64,000 nt of DNA from Sediminibacillus halophilus (GCF_900103695.1 NZ_FNHF01000003.1:1-64000), one strand, 5' to 3'. Positions 9,052-17,882 are shown, numbered from the stretch's first letter. The notes: generated from the letters alone by a model not told the origin. Program-made: numbers and translations.

Positions 9052-10767
9052 CTATTCTTCTAAAGTCGAAGTATCCCCTGTCGGCAGACCCAATTCCCAG
9101 GATTTCAAAAGCCGGCGCATAATTTTCCCGCTCCTTGTCTTTGGAATCGTGTCCTTGACTTCAATTTCCCTTGGCGCAGCGTGTGCGCTTAGTCCGGTTT
9201 TGACAAACTTTCGAATGTCTTCAACCAGTTCATCACTTGCCTCGTATCCTTCATTCAACGTGATGAAAGCTTTAATGATTTCTCCTCGCTCCGGATCCGG
9301 TTTCCCGATGACACCAGCTTCCGAAACAGCTGGATGTTCAATCAATTTACTTTCCACCTCGAACGGCCCAACCCGTTCCCCGGATGTATTAATGACATCA
9401 TCCAGCCTTCCCTGGAACCAGAAGTACCCATCCTCATCTTTATAGGCACTGTCTCCTGACACATACCAGCCATTGATAAAATAACTTTCATATTTTCCAG
9501 GGTTTTTCCATATCGCGCGCATCATTGATGGCCACCCTTGCTTGATTGCCAGATTGCCCATTTGATTAGGTGGCAGCTCATTCCCTTCGTTATCGATGAT
9601 GGCAGCTTCAACTCCAGGAATCGGTTTACCCATTGATCCAGGGCGAATATCCATATCCGGAAGGTTAACAATCAACATCGCTCCTGTCTCGGTCATCCAC
9701 CAGGTGTCATGGATTCTCAAATCAAACGCCTTGACGCCCCAGGTGATTACTTCCGGATTCAACGGTTCGCCGACACTCAAGACGTGTCGAAGAGAAGAAA
9801 GGTCATATTTTTTCGCCGTCTGCTCTCCAGCGCTCACCAGCTTCCGCAGCGCAGTCGGGGCCGTGTACCAAACCGTAACATTGTTTTTAGCAATCGTTTC
9901 ATACCAAGAATCTGCAGTGAAACGACCACCTCGGATTACATTCGTCACTCCATTCAACCATGGTGCAAAAATCCCGTAGCTTGTTCCGGTAACCCAGCCT
10001 GGATCTGCCGTACACCAATAAATGTCATCTTGCTTCAAATCAAGCACCCAATTTCCTGTTGCATAATGCTGAATCATCGCATTATGAACATGGTATACTC
10101 CCTTCGGTTTCCCGGTTGAACCAGAGGTATAGTGCAGAAGCATGCCATCTTCGAGGTCAACCCATTCTATTTCAAATTCCTCGGAAGCCTGCTCCATTTC
10201 ATGGAAATAATCGATGTACTTTTCGTCCGATTCTTCGTTATACCCGACTAGCACAATTTTCTTGAGCTCCGGTAACTCCTCCTGCGGAACCCGTTCGAGC
10301 AGTTCAGGCGTCGTAATCAGCATCGAAGCCCCGCTGTCATCCAGCCTGTCACGAACCGCTTGTTCCATAAAAGCTTCAAATAGCGGGCCGGCTATAGCAC
10401 CAACCTTCAGAATACCGAAGAAACTCGCATAGAATTCCGGACTACGCGGCATAAACAAGAAGACTCGGTCTCCTTTTTGGACATGGTGCTTTTTAAGTAC
10501 ATTAGCGAACTGATTGCTCATTGTTTTTAATTCATGGAAGGTTAATGTCTCTTCCCTGTCTGGTGAGGAGTATATCAATGCTGTTTGATCCTTCTTGGCA
10601 GGGTTTTCAGCATGTCGGTCGATCGTTTCGTAGGCTGCGTTCACTTTGCCGGTTTCGTACCAGCTAAATTCCTTTTTTACGTCTTCCCAGTCAAATGACT
10701 GTCGTGCTTTCTCGTAATCCTTTAAATTATGGTTTCCTTCACGAGCTGCAATAGGTTGCATATCCAT
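9052..10767 (-). CDS. acsA: Acetyl-CoA synthetase (AMP-forming)
   Basis: 571 residues, the length of Bacillus AcsA. The adenylate-forming signature YTSGSTGKPKG is at 213-223, and the C-terminal PKTRSGKIMRR carries the catalytic and acetylatable Lys548. It activates acetate to acetyl-CoA through acetyl-AMP. The ATG at 10767 follows AGGTGATCT. The acuABC regulatory genes that flank acsA in B. subtilis are not present here; the divergent neighbour is yceI. A perfect cre site lies just upstream of the start, consistent with CcpA control of acetate use. Confidence 0.95.
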   Translation of the reverse strand: MDMQPIAAREGNHNLKDYEKARQSFDWEDVKKEFSWYETGKVNAAYETIDRHAENPAKKDQTALIYSSPDREETLTFHELKTMSNQFANVLKKHHVQKGDRVFLFMPRSPEFYASFFGILKVGAIAGPLFEAFMEQAVRDRLDDSGASMLITTPELLERVPQEELPELKKIVLVGYNEESDEKYIDYFHEMEQASEEFEIEWVDLEDGMLLHYTSGSTGKPKGVYHVHNAMIQHYATGNWVLDLKQDDIYWCTADPGWVTGTSYGIFAPWLNGVTNVIRGGRFTADSWYETIAKNNVTVWYTAPTALRKLVSAGEQTAKKYDLSSLRHVLSVGEPLNPEVITWGVKAFDLRIHDTWWMTETGAMLIVNLPDMDIRPGSMGKPIPGVEAAIIDNEGNELPPNQMGNLAIKQGWPSMMRAIWKNPGKYESYFINGWYVSGDSAYKDEDGYFWFQGRLDDVINTSGERVGPFEVESKLIEHPAVSEAGVIGKPDPERGEIIKAFITLNEGYEASDELVEDIRKFVKTGLSAHAAPREIEVKDTIPKTRSGKIMRRLLKSWELGLPTGDTSTLEE

Positions 10768-10790
10768 TAGATCACCTCATCCGAAAATTT

Positions 10791-10806
10791 TTGCAAACGA
10801 TTTCAA
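10791..10806. promoter_or_regulatory. Catabolite-responsive element (CcpA site)
   Basis: Matches the cre pattern WTGNAANCGNWWNCAW at every defined position (TTGCAAACGATTTCAA). It lies 24-39 nt before the acsA start codon, so bound CcpA would probably block acsA transcription. Direct effect on the divergent yceI gene, over 200 nt away, is unlikely. Confidence 0.75.
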
Positions 10807-11019
10807 AAATACCCCTTTTCTACTACCTCTACACCTTATGTCCTCTTTGTTTTGTTTATTAAATTTTTGAAAAATTCCTTTAATTACTACCTATTTTAGA
10901 CGATTTAGTGAATAATTTAAAGAGAAAACCCCCAACCTGTTTCCAATAAGCTGCTGTTACCGAGTGACTGGAGAATCTTTTGATAAAATTAAAATTATCC
11001 TAGTTTCGAAATAAAATGG

Positions 11020-11048
11020 TTGACGTTTAAGATTTACTAATATATACT
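11020..11048 (+). promoter_or_regulatory. yceI promoter
   Basis: TTGACG (11020-11025), 17 nt, TATACT (11043-11048): a strong sigma-A match. Transcription would start near 11055, inside the palindrome at 11047-11065. Confidence 0.8.
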
Positions 11049-11065
11049 TACTTACATAAAGTAAG
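11047..11065. promoter_or_regulatory. Candidate repressor operator of yceI
   Basis: A perfect 7-bp inverted repeat CTTACTT-ACATA-AAGTAAG that overlaps the -10 and the expected +1. The arms resemble TTAC/GTAA half-sites bound by HxlR/MarR-type redox regulators such as YodB, but no regulator gene is adjacent, so the family is a guess. Confidence 0.6.
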
Positions 11066-11127
11066 CTAATCATTAAAAATAACGCTCTTAAAGTTATTAT
11101 TTTTAAAAATGGAGGGAACAAGAGAAA

Positions 11128-11661
11128 ATGGCAAAACAGACATTTAATGTGGATCCAACCCACACAAGCATTGATTTTTCGGTAAAACATATGATGGTAT
11201 CAAAAGTGAAAGGTACTTTTCACGACTTCGAAGCCACAATTGCTGCTGACCCAGAAGACTTGACTACTGCTGACGTTGAATTTGTGATTGATGTTAACAG
11301 TGTCGATACCCGCAACGATCAGCGTGATACCCATTTGCGGTCAGGAGACTTTTTCGATATTGAAAACAACCCGAAAATCACCTTTAAGTCGACAGACGTG
11401 AAAAAAGTCGGAGATGACGAATACGAGGTTACTGGCGATATGACTATCCGCGGTACGACTCGCCAGGAAACATTTAAAGTAGACTTTGAAGGAAGCGGCA
11501 AAGACCCGTGGGGCAACCAAGTTTATGGTTTCAGCGGCGAAGGCAAAATCAACCGCAGCAATTATGGTCTGACTTACAATGCTGCTCTGGAAACCGGCGG
11601 CGTTCTTATCGGCGACGATATCAAAGTTTCTATCGAGTTGGAAGCAACTACACAAGCATAA
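11128..11661 (+). CDS. yceI: YceI family lipocalin-like protein
   Basis: 177 residues with the whole YceI beta-barrel pattern: an N-terminal DPTHTSIDFSVKHMMVSKVKG-like block, a central HLRSGDFFDIENNP block and a C-terminal NRSNYGLTYN block. These proteins bind polyisoprenoid or amphiphilic ligands. There is no signal peptide, so this one is cytoplasmic, as is usual for the bacillar form. Monocistronic, with its own promoter, operator and terminator. Confidence 0.93.
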   Translation: MAKQTFNVDPTHTSIDFSVKHMMVSKVKGTFHDFEATIAADPEDLTTADVEFVIDVNSVDTRNDQRDTHLRSGDFFDIENNPKITFKSTDVKKVGDDEYEVTGDMTIRGTTRQETFKVDFEGSGKDPWGNQVYGFSGEGKINRSNYGLTYNAALETGGVLIGDDIKVSIELEATTQA

Positions 11662-11668
11662 TAAAGAT

Positions 11669-11708
11669 GGAAAAGCATTCACCATTTACTTGGTGGATGC
11701 TTTTTTTG
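11669..11708 (+). terminator. yceI terminator
   Basis: Stem AAAAGCATTCACC / GGTGGATGCTTTT with a 7-nt loop and a run of T. Confidence 0.9.
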
Positions 11709-11868
11709 TTTAATAAAACATCCAATCCAATTAACCGCTTTTTTCTTTCTGCTGTTTCAGTTCCACTTAAAATCCTCACCTCTTTCGTAAGGATAAATGA
11801 AAAATATATTTATAATTTATCCATTTCTACAAACAATAGGGAGCAGTATAACGAATAGAGGTGATTTT

Positions 11869-13344
11869 GTGTTCTTTAAGGGAAAAAAAAACGCGGAAGC
11901 CAACAAACAGGTACCTTTGAGTAGAAACCTGGAGAAAAACACAACCCATCTCAAACAACTATTTTCCTCTGAGCTTAATAAAGATTTTTCAACTCGCGAA
12001 ATAACTGCAAGGTATTCAAATAAGCGGATAAAACTATTCTTTTACTCTTCGATTGTCAACAGCACCAAGATTCATGAGGGTATTATCCGCCCATTACTCG
12101 AGGCCAAAGGGGAAAATTTACCTTCGATTATTACCCTTGAAGCAATCAAGGAACTAACTGATTTTGACAGCATTATAGATGATATAAATAGCGGCAACGT
12201 TGTTTTGTTACTAGAAGACAGTAAAACGGCTTATTCTGTAAACGTAGCCGACTTTAAACACCGTGGGATTGAAAAACCAGAGAATGAGAATGCAGTAAAA
12301 GCGCCAAAAGAGGCTTTCACAGAGTCTTTAAATGTCAATATTTCATTAGTACGTAAGAGATTTCATGATAAACAATTGATAGCTGAAGCAAAACCGGTGG
12401 GCAATCGCTCGAAGCTCGATGTCACCATCATGTATGTCAAAGACGTGGTAAACAATGAGATCCTGGAAAACGTCAGGGAACGGCTTGATCAGTTGTCCGT
12501 GGATAACGTCAGAAACATTGAGTCCCTCGAGCAATATATTGAAGAACGCCCTTATTCAATTGTATCAAGTTTATTGTACACAGAACGTCCCGATCGTGCG
12601 GCCTCTTATCTGGAAGATGGATATATTGTTTTAATGATGGAAAACTCATCTGCCTGTTTGGTTTTACCGGTTACCTTCTGGTCTTTTTTTCACTCTGAAG
12701 AGGATCGTTACTTACGATTTTTATTCGGGAACTTCTCCAGGATTATCCGTCTGTTAGCTTTCTTGATTTCTTTACTAGTTTCAGGCGTGTATGTAGCCGT
12801 AACCAACTATCATAGTGAAATGATTCCACCCGATTTGCTTTTAGCTATTGTCAGTGCAAGAGAAAGAGTGCCCTTTCCGGTTGTTTTTGAAGTCCTGCTT
12901 ATGGAAATATCCTTTGAGTTAATAAGAGAGGCTGGACTCAGAATACCTAATCCTCTGGGACCGACTATCGGCATCGTAGGAGCTTTGATCATTGGACAAG
13001 CAGCCGTAGAAGCAAACATCGTCAGCCCGATTGTAGTTATCGTTGTGGCATTGTCGGGGCTTTCCTCATTTGCTGTGGCCAATATCAGCATGAATTTCAC
13101 CATTCGGATAACTCGATTCCTGTTTATTTTTGCAGCTTCCTTTTTCGGAATGTTGAGTCTGACAGGGGCATTTTTATTATGGGTGATGTACTTGGCATCC
13201 CTGCGGTCGTTTGGCGTGCCCTTTTTGGCACCATTGTCTCCAAGCTACAAATCAACTAACGATACAGTGTTCAGGAAGATAATCAAAAATGAATACTTCA
13301 GGCCTGGACAAATAAAACCGAAAGACTTAAGAAAAAAAGGATAA
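11869..13344 (+). CDS. Spore germinant receptor A subunit (GerA family)
   Basis: 491 residues. A large N-terminal hydrophilic domain (about 1-290) is followed by five or so membrane segments (FSRIIRLLAFLISLLVSGVY onward) with the family blocks FPVVFEVLLMEISFELIREAGLR and GPTIGIVGALIIGQAAVEAN. A subunits form the receptor that senses nutrients in the inner spore membrane. The GTG at 11869 is chosen because AGAGGTGAT lies 3-4 nt upstream; longer in-frame starts have no ribosome site. First gene of an A-B-C-D operon. Which germinant it recognises cannot be told from sequence. Confidence 0.93.
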   Translation: MFFKGKKNAEANKQVPLSRNLEKNTTHLKQLFSSELNKDFSTREITARYSNKRIKLFFYSSIVNSTKIHEGIIRPLLEAKGENLPSIITLEAIKELTDFDSIIDDINSGNVVLLLEDSKTAYSVNVADFKHRGIEKPENENAVKAPKEAFTESLNVNISLVRKRFHDKQLIAEAKPVGNRSKLDVTIMYVKDVVNNEILENVRERLDQLSVDNVRNIESLEQYIEERPYSIVSSLLYTERPDRAASYLEDGYIVLMMENSSACLVLPVTFWSFFHSEEDRYLRFLFGNFSRIIRLLAFLISLLVSGVYVAVTNYHSEMIPPDLLLAIVSARERVPFPVVFEVLLMEISFELIREAGLRIPNPLGPTIGIVGALIIGQAAVEANIVSPIVVIVVALSGLSSFAVANISMNFTIRITRFLFIFAASFFGMLSLTGAFLLWVMYLASLRSFGVPFLAPLSPSYKSTNDTVFRKIIKNEYFRPGQIKPKDLRKKG

Positions 13345-13365
13345 CAGAGAACAGGAGGGATGACA

Positions 13366-14457
13366 TTGTTTAAAAAAGAATCCAGGCTAAGGTCCAGAGA
13401 AGCATTTGCCATGATTATCTTGATGATAGGGGTAAAAATATCGAACACTACCCCTTCTCTGTTTGCCCAAACGGGAGCAAATGCTATGTGGTTGATGCCT
13501 TCTATATCATTAGTTGTCATCCTGCCTTCTGTTCTTTTGTTGTATTACCTGTTAAAGAAATATGAGGATAAAAACCTGGTAGAGCTTTTGGAAGACGTTT
13601 TAGGAAGTCATATAGGTAAAGTCATTGCTTTCCTCTTATTTCTGATTTTCTTTGTTTTGATGGCGATTGAAGGCAGAAGTTATACGGAGCAGTTGAAACT
13701 GCTCTATTTCCCGGATTCCCCCACTCCCTTTGTTTTCTTCATCTTGTTTGCAATCGCCTTCTATGGGGCAAAAAGAGGACTGGAGACAATAGGATCTGCC
13801 TCTTACATATTCTTATTTTACATTAAAGCATCTGTGTTATTGCTCGCAGTTTTGATTTTCCGGGAGACAATTACCGATCGAATATTTCCTATTTTCGGTA
13901 ATGGACTGAAGCCGTTAGTGATCGAAGGAGCCAAAAAGGCATCGATATTTTCTGATGTGTTCCTGCTGACCATGGCTTATACCTCCTTTGACAGCTCAAA
14001 AAAGTTCAGATTAGGTGTGCTGAGCGGGTTCGCCTTCGTTTTTATTGAGATGACGTTTTTTTTCTTTCTTTACTGCACCACATTTGATTACAATTCGATT
14101 GATAAAGTGGCATTCCCCTTTCATGAATTGACCCAGTATGTCGATATGGGCGATTTTTTTACCAATATCGAGACATTCTTCATGATTTTTTGGCTGTTTG
14201 CCGCGTTTATCAAGTACATGATCTATTTGTACTTTATTTCATGGATTTTCGGTGCAGTCTTTAATATAAAAGAGTTCGAACCACTAATCCTTCCGTTTGC
14301 TTTCTTCGGGATTGTAGCCGGGATGGTTCCAGAAAATGCCGTGATAAATGAACTCGTATTCAAGTCATCATTCATGAACATGATTACTCCCTTCTTCGTT
14401 GGTTTTCCCGTTTTACTATGGTTGGTAGCCAAAATCAAAGGAGATTTACGACGATGA
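13366..14457 (+). CDS. Spore germinant receptor B subunit (GerB family permease)
   Basis: 363 residues, about ten membrane segments, of the APC-superfamily GerB/spore permease family, which binds the amino-acid or sugar germinant. A TTG at 13366 is preferred: AGGAGG (13353-13358) sits 7 nt before it, but only 1 nt before the alternative ATG at 13360, too close to work. The early sequence ESRLRSREAFAMIILMIGVKI is typical of the family. It lies 21 nt after the A subunit and overlaps the C subunit by 4 nt. Confidence 0.92.
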   Translation: MFKKESRLRSREAFAMIILMIGVKISNTTPSLFAQTGANAMWLMPSISLVVILPSVLLLYYLLKKYEDKNLVELLEDVLGSHIGKVIAFLLFLIFFVLMAIEGRSYTEQLKLLYFPDSPTPFVFFILFAIAFYGAKRGLETIGSASYIFLFYIKASVLLLAVLIFRETITDRIFPIFGNGLKPLVIEGAKKASIFSDVFLLTMAYTSFDSSKKFRLGVLSGFAFVFIEMTFFFFLYCTTFDYNSIDKVAFPFHELTQYVDMGDFFTNIETFFMIFWLFAAFIKYMIYLYFISWIFGAVFNIKEFEPLILPFAFFGIVAGMVPENAVINELVFKSSFMNMITPFFVGFPVLLWLVAKIKGDLRR

Positions 14458-15695
14458 GAAAAAGGATATGGTTGCTAATACTATTTCTCGTACCGTTAAC
14501 TGGTTGCTACGATCAAATTGAAGTAGAGCAGCAGACTTACGTGATAGCCATAGGCATCGATAAGACAGATGTAGAAGGCAAGTTTCGTATTACCTTTCAA
14601 GCGGCAAATCCGGAAGTCGGCAGTACCATTTCCAGTGGCGGATCACAAGAGGAACCAAGAGAAACCGTCACCCTTGTAGGAAACGATCTAATTGCGACGA
14701 AAGACACTGCTAATTCAGTTATGACCAAACAAATTGCTCTAGACCATACCAAAGTGGTGGTTGTGTCTGAAGAACTTGCCAGATCCGGCGAATTTCTGCG
14801 ACTTATCCAGGCTGCTGCCAGAACAACCGAACTAAGGCGCTCAGTGCAGATTATTGTTTCAAAGGAAAACGCGAGTGACTTTTTAAAAAATAACCAGCCT
14901 TTACTGGAAACCCGCCCACATAAATACTATCAGTACATGCTTAGTCGTGCGACAGAAACAGGGATTATCCCAGAAGCAGATATCCATCGATTTTTTCAGA
15001 TAACGGAAGGGGATGCAGATGCTTTCCTTGCTATTTATGCTACTACACAACATGCGGAAGAAAAAATAGAGGGGAATGAAGATCAATACATTGCCGGTCA
15101 AATTCCAATAGAAGGGGGAAATCCGACACAATTCATGGGTTCAGCTGTATTTAAAGAAGGAAAAATGATTGATGTTCTCAGTGGTCAGGAAACAAGGATA
15201 GCCAACATTCTTGATGACACGATGGAAATGGAAGCATTATATAGTACCTATCCAGACCCGAAAAATAAAAAATACCGGATTGCAGCTAATTTTACAAAAG
15301 ACCGCCCTATCGATGTGGAGATTGATTACCAGAAAGACCAACCAACAAAAATCAATATAACCGTTCCGTTTTCGATTGAAGTTATCGGGATTCCCAGTCT
15401 TGTCGATTATTCGCAGAATGGAGAAAACCGGTCATTACTTGAAGCATATATTCCCAAGTTTGCAGAGGAGGAAGCAAATAACTTAATAAAAAAAACACAA
15501 GAAGAATACAAAACAGACGTTTTTTACTGGTCCTTATATATAAGGAAATATTTCTCGACGATCGAGGAGTACGAAAAAGCGGACTGGAATCACAACATTT
15601 ACCCAAATGCAGAAATTAATGTCGATTTTAAGTTGAAACAACTATACTTTGGCAAAATGATCGATGATTCCAATATCGGGGAAGTGAGGGATTAG
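14454..15695 (+). CDS. Spore germinant receptor C subunit (Ger(x)C lipoprotein)
   Basis: 413 residues. A lipoprotein signal with lipobox LTGC ends near residue 19, then YDQIEVEQQTYVIAIGIDK, the usual start of Ger(x)C proteins. The C-terminal half carries the conserved elements of the family (LDHTKVVVVSEELARSG). It is lipidated and anchored at the outer face of the inner spore membrane. The ATG at 14454 overlaps the B stop as ATGA, with AAAGGAG upstream: translational coupling. Confidence 0.93.
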   Translation: MRKRIWLLILFLVPLTGCYDQIEVEQQTYVIAIGIDKTDVEGKFRITFQAANPEVGSTISSGGSQEEPRETVTLVGNDLIATKDTANSVMTKQIALDHTKVVVVSEELARSGEFLRLIQAAARTTELRRSVQIIVSKENASDFLKNNQPLLETRPHKYYQYMLSRATETGIIPEADIHRFFQITEGDADAFLAIYATTQHAEEKIEGNEDQYIAGQIPIEGGNPTQFMGSAVFKEGKMIDVLSGQETRIANILDDTMEMEALYSTYPDPKNKKYRIAANFTKDRPIDVEIDYQKDQPTKINITVPFSIEVIGIPSLVDYSQNGENRSLLEAYIPKFAEEEANNLIKKTQEEYKTDVFYWSLYIRKYFSTIEEYEKADWNHNIYPNAEINVDFKLKQLYFGKMIDDSNIGEVRD

Positions 15696-15697
15696 GG

Positions 15698-15859
15698 ATG
15701 GGAACAATCATTATAACGCTTTTCTCTTTGTATATCGCTTTTTATTGTGGTTCCTTTGCACGTACTATTTATAAGGAAGGAAATAAACAGGGTGCGATTG
15801 CCGTTGGTTGTCTAGTCATTACTGCACTGGCTTCTCCCTATTTATTTTTTAAACTATAA
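15698..15859 (+). CDS. Small two-TM protein, candidate germinant receptor D subunit
   Basis: A 53-residue reading frame starts 2 nt after the C-subunit stop (ATG at 15698, AGTGAGGGATTAGGG upstream). Translation gives MGTIIITLFSLYIAFYCGSF, a short KEGNKQG loop, and a second hydrophobic segment ending in SPYLFFKL: two membrane helices. Small D subunits of this size and topology are known at the ends of several gerA-type operons (for example gerK and gerUB/VB in Bacillus), where they modulate germination. Homology is inferred from place and topology, not from a sequence search. Confidence 0.7.
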   Translation: MGTIIITLFSLYIAFYCGSFARTIYKEGNKQGAIAVGCLVITALASPYLFFKL

Positions 15860-15895
15860 CAAACATAACGATATATGATTTTAAGACTATTTGTG

Positions 15896-15936
15896 AAAAA
15901 GGGGCCGTTATACGAGAAAAACAGCCCCTTTATCCA
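15896..15936 (+). terminator. ger operon terminator
   Basis: Stem AAAGGGGC / GCCCCTTT with a loop of about 18 nt, then ATCC and a short A/T-rich stretch with seven T. Moderate quality. Confidence 0.55.
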
Positions 15937-16261
15937 AAATTTTTTTCCTCAGGAACAATCTTGCAGAAATCTTGCAGAAATCACGTCTTTACCGTAAATA
16001 AGAACCCCTTTAGAAGAAATGAAGAGGGATTTGATAAACAATCGTGATTCAATAAAATAGGAAGTTTATAAAATGATGCTACCGAAACATGAAAAAATGC
16101 TCCATGCCTAGTAGGAATCGGAGGAAAATATAGAAAAACCTATCCTCACTGGTAACCAGGAGGTATAGCAGATAGATGGAAATGCCTACTTTATTTAAGT
16201 ATTTGACTTGAGTCTTCTTTATTAATCGATTCCTCTTAATAAACTTTATCCATCCGTCTTC
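15937..16261. other. Intergenic stretch, no gene seen
   Basis: About 325 nt, AT-rich. It holds a short tandem duplication of CTTGCAGAAAT near 15960-15980 and an AGGAGG followed by a 12-codon open frame near 16176, too short to support as a gene. Confidence 0.4.
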
Positions 16262-16546
16262 TTAAATTATGTAAGGAATTCCAGAACCAATAACCACAGC
16301 CTGCAGTAAACCATACGATGTATACAACCCAGTCTCCTTCTTTAACTTTTCGCCTGTCATTTCCACCATTCTAAATATCAGACTATCGTCAATTATCTGC
16401 ATAACAATTAAAGCCCCAGCCATGTATAGGATTAAGTCTATTATGCTAAACTTCTTTTTCCTTTTATTTAAAAGTAATGAAAGCGGAAGTGCTGTTATCA
16501 AAAAAATAAAGAAGTTACTATCGTACAAAGTGGTAAAGATATCCAA
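16262..16546 (-). CDS. Small membrane protein, C-terminal part of a possibly split gene
   Basis: 94 codons from a TTG at 16546 (GAGGGG a few nt upstream). Three hydrophobic segments: FFIFLITALPLSLLL, IDLILYMAGALIVMQII and the final GLLQAVVIGSGIPYII. Family not recognised. The upstream frame at 16498-16644 overlaps it and ends in a sequence that reads smoothly into this one if one base is gained or lost at GGGGTTTTTGG (about 16541-16551). It is either a coupled pair or one frameshifted 4-TM protein of about 127 residues. Confidence 0.5.
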   Translation of the reverse strand: MDIFTTLYDSNFFIFLITALPLSLLLNKRKKKFSIIDLILYMAGALIVMQIIDDSLIFRMVEMTGEKLKKETGLYTSYGLLQAVVIGSGIPYII

Positions 16547-16644
16547 AAACCCCTCGTTAGCACACCTATTCTTAAAGTAGTGGGAATGTAAATAATAGCG
16601 AAAGTAATAGCTGAAGAAATTATAGTTAATATATAATTTTTCAT
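16498..16644 (-). CDS. Small membrane protein, N-terminal part of a possibly split gene
   Basis: 48 codons beginning MKNYILTIISSAITFAIIYI, one membrane helix. The start has a very good ribosome site (AGGAGGGAG, 4 nt before ATG), better than that of the overlapping downstream frame. After residue ~33 (TRGF) the frame continues only 15 codons, overlapping the next frame by 49 nt. This pattern suggests a frameshift joining the two. Confidence 0.5.
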   Translation of the reverse strand: MKNYILTIISSAITFAIIYIPTTLRIGVLTRGFWISLPLCTIVTSLFF

Positions 16645-16888
16645 ATATCTCCCTCCTGCCCCTATTATGACATTAAATGACATATAATCCACAGGGCAAG
16701 AGCTCCTAGAACTTAGTTTCAAAATTAATTGGATACTTATTCGCATGTAAACCCTGATTACAACAAGCCTCAGTCAAAAAGAAGAACGATATTTTTCAAG
16801 ATGATGGGAATCAAAAAAGTAAGCATAATAAGGAATAAAATTATTAACTCAATTTCAATGGTTAGCAAAATGTATGCGATTTGCAAAC
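16645..16888. other. AT-rich intergenic stretch, no gene seen
   Basis: No convincing reading frame with a ribosome site on either strand between the small membrane gene and the tRNA-Arg terminator. Confidence 0.4.
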
Positions 16889-16925
16889 ATTAAGGGCATT
16901 GCCTGCTTTAGACAATGCCCTTAAT
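16889..16925 (-). terminator. tRNA-Arg terminator
   Basis: A 13-bp perfect stem ATTAAGGGCATTG / CAATGCCCTTAAT with an 11-nt loop lies 27 nt beyond the tRNA 3' end on the minus strand. Confidence 0.75.
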
Positions 16926-16951
16926 CCTTGGTACATAAGTGTATTTCGGTA

Positions 16952-17024
16952 TGGCCCCAGCAGGATTCGAACCTGCGACACATGGTTTAGGAAACCATTG
17001 CTCTATCCCCTGAGCTATGGAGCC
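16952..17024 (-). tRNA. tRNA-Arg (anticodon CCT)
   Basis: 73 nt on the minus strand. Acceptor GGCTCCA pairs with TGGGGCC (one G-U), the T loop is GGTTCGAATCC, and the anticodon stem ATGGT/ACCAT closes the loop TTCCTAA, so the anticodon is CCT, reading AGG. Discriminator A; the 3' CCA is not encoded. Confidence 0.96.
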
Positions 17025-17240
17025 ACTATTCAATTTAGCTTTTGCAAAAATGGAAGCACTACTTATTATACAAAATACTTCTCCTCTTGAAAAGGGAAAA
17101 ACATGACAATTTTACTGAAGACTATTCCAGACTGCTGCTGATGTGATAAAATGGTATCTGTCTGTCGAATAATAACGAAAAACGTACTTTCTTAGACTGA
17201 ATATAGATTAGCACCTTGCTTGATGATTGGAGGAGGAGAA

Positions 17241-17882
17241 ATGGGACAACTTCCTTTTATTGCTGTAGAAGGACCCATCGGGGTAGGCAAAACATCGCTT
17301 GCTAAAAAGCTTGCTGCGCATTTTGAATTGCATTTACTGAAAGAAATAGTTGAAGAAAATCCATTCCTGGGCAAATTTTATGATGACATAGAAGAATGGA
17401 GCTTCCAGACGGAAATGTTTTTCTTATGCAATCGTTACAAGCAGCTGGAGGATATCGAAACCAAATACTTAAATCGGGACAAGCCTGTCATCGCCGATTA
17501 CCACATATCGAAAAATATGATATTTGCCAAGCGTACACTGAAAGAAAAGCAATTTGATAAGTATGCAAAGATTTATGATATTTTGACCGCTGATATGCCG
17601 CAGCCAAATATGATGATTTACCTGGACGCCAGCCTGGAAACCTTGTTAGACCGGATAAGAATGCGTGGTCGGGAAGTAGAGCAGAATATTCAGCCGGCGT
17701 ATCTGGAGCAGCTTTCACAGGATTACAATGACTTCATGGATCAGTTTGAACAAATGAATCCATCCATTCCGGTCATCCGTTTGAATGGCGACCATCTGGA
17801 CTTTGTTAAACACCAGGATGATCTCGATCGGATTATTTATACAGTTGAAGAGCACTTGAGAAAAGGGGAAGTAGTCAAATGA
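17241..17882 (+). CDS. dgk: Deoxyguanosine kinase
   Basis: 213 residues. P-loop GPIGVGKTS near 12-20, the EENPFLGKFYDD segment, and the lid RIRMRGREVEQ typical of Gram-positive deoxynucleoside kinases. It phosphorylates purine deoxyribonucleosides for salvage. The ATG at 17241 follows AGGAGGAG; an upstream start at 17220 would translate through that ribosome site. It overlaps dck by 4 nt (ATGA). The pair matches yaaG-yaaF of B. subtilis and runs against the direction of replication, as there. Confidence 0.94.
   Translation: MGQLPFIAVEGPIGVGKTSLAKKLAAHFELHLLKEIVEENPFLGKFYDDIEEWSFQTEMFFLCNRYKQLEDIETKYLNRDKPVIADYHISKNMIFAKRTLKEKQFDKYAKIYDILTADMPQPNMMIYLDASLETLLDRIRMRGREVEQNIQPAYLEQLSQDYNDFMDQFEQMNPSIPVIRLNGDHLDFVKHQDDLDRIIYTVEEHLRKGEVVK

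Noticed and set aside
10957-11190. Minus-strand frame across the yceI promoter
   Set aside because: It overlaps the yceI promoter, operator and start, and has no ribosome site.
11797-11868. Longer start for the germinant receptor A subunit
   Set aside because: The extra 24 codons are hydrophobic filler without a ribosome site; AGAGGTGAT before GTG 11869 decides the start.
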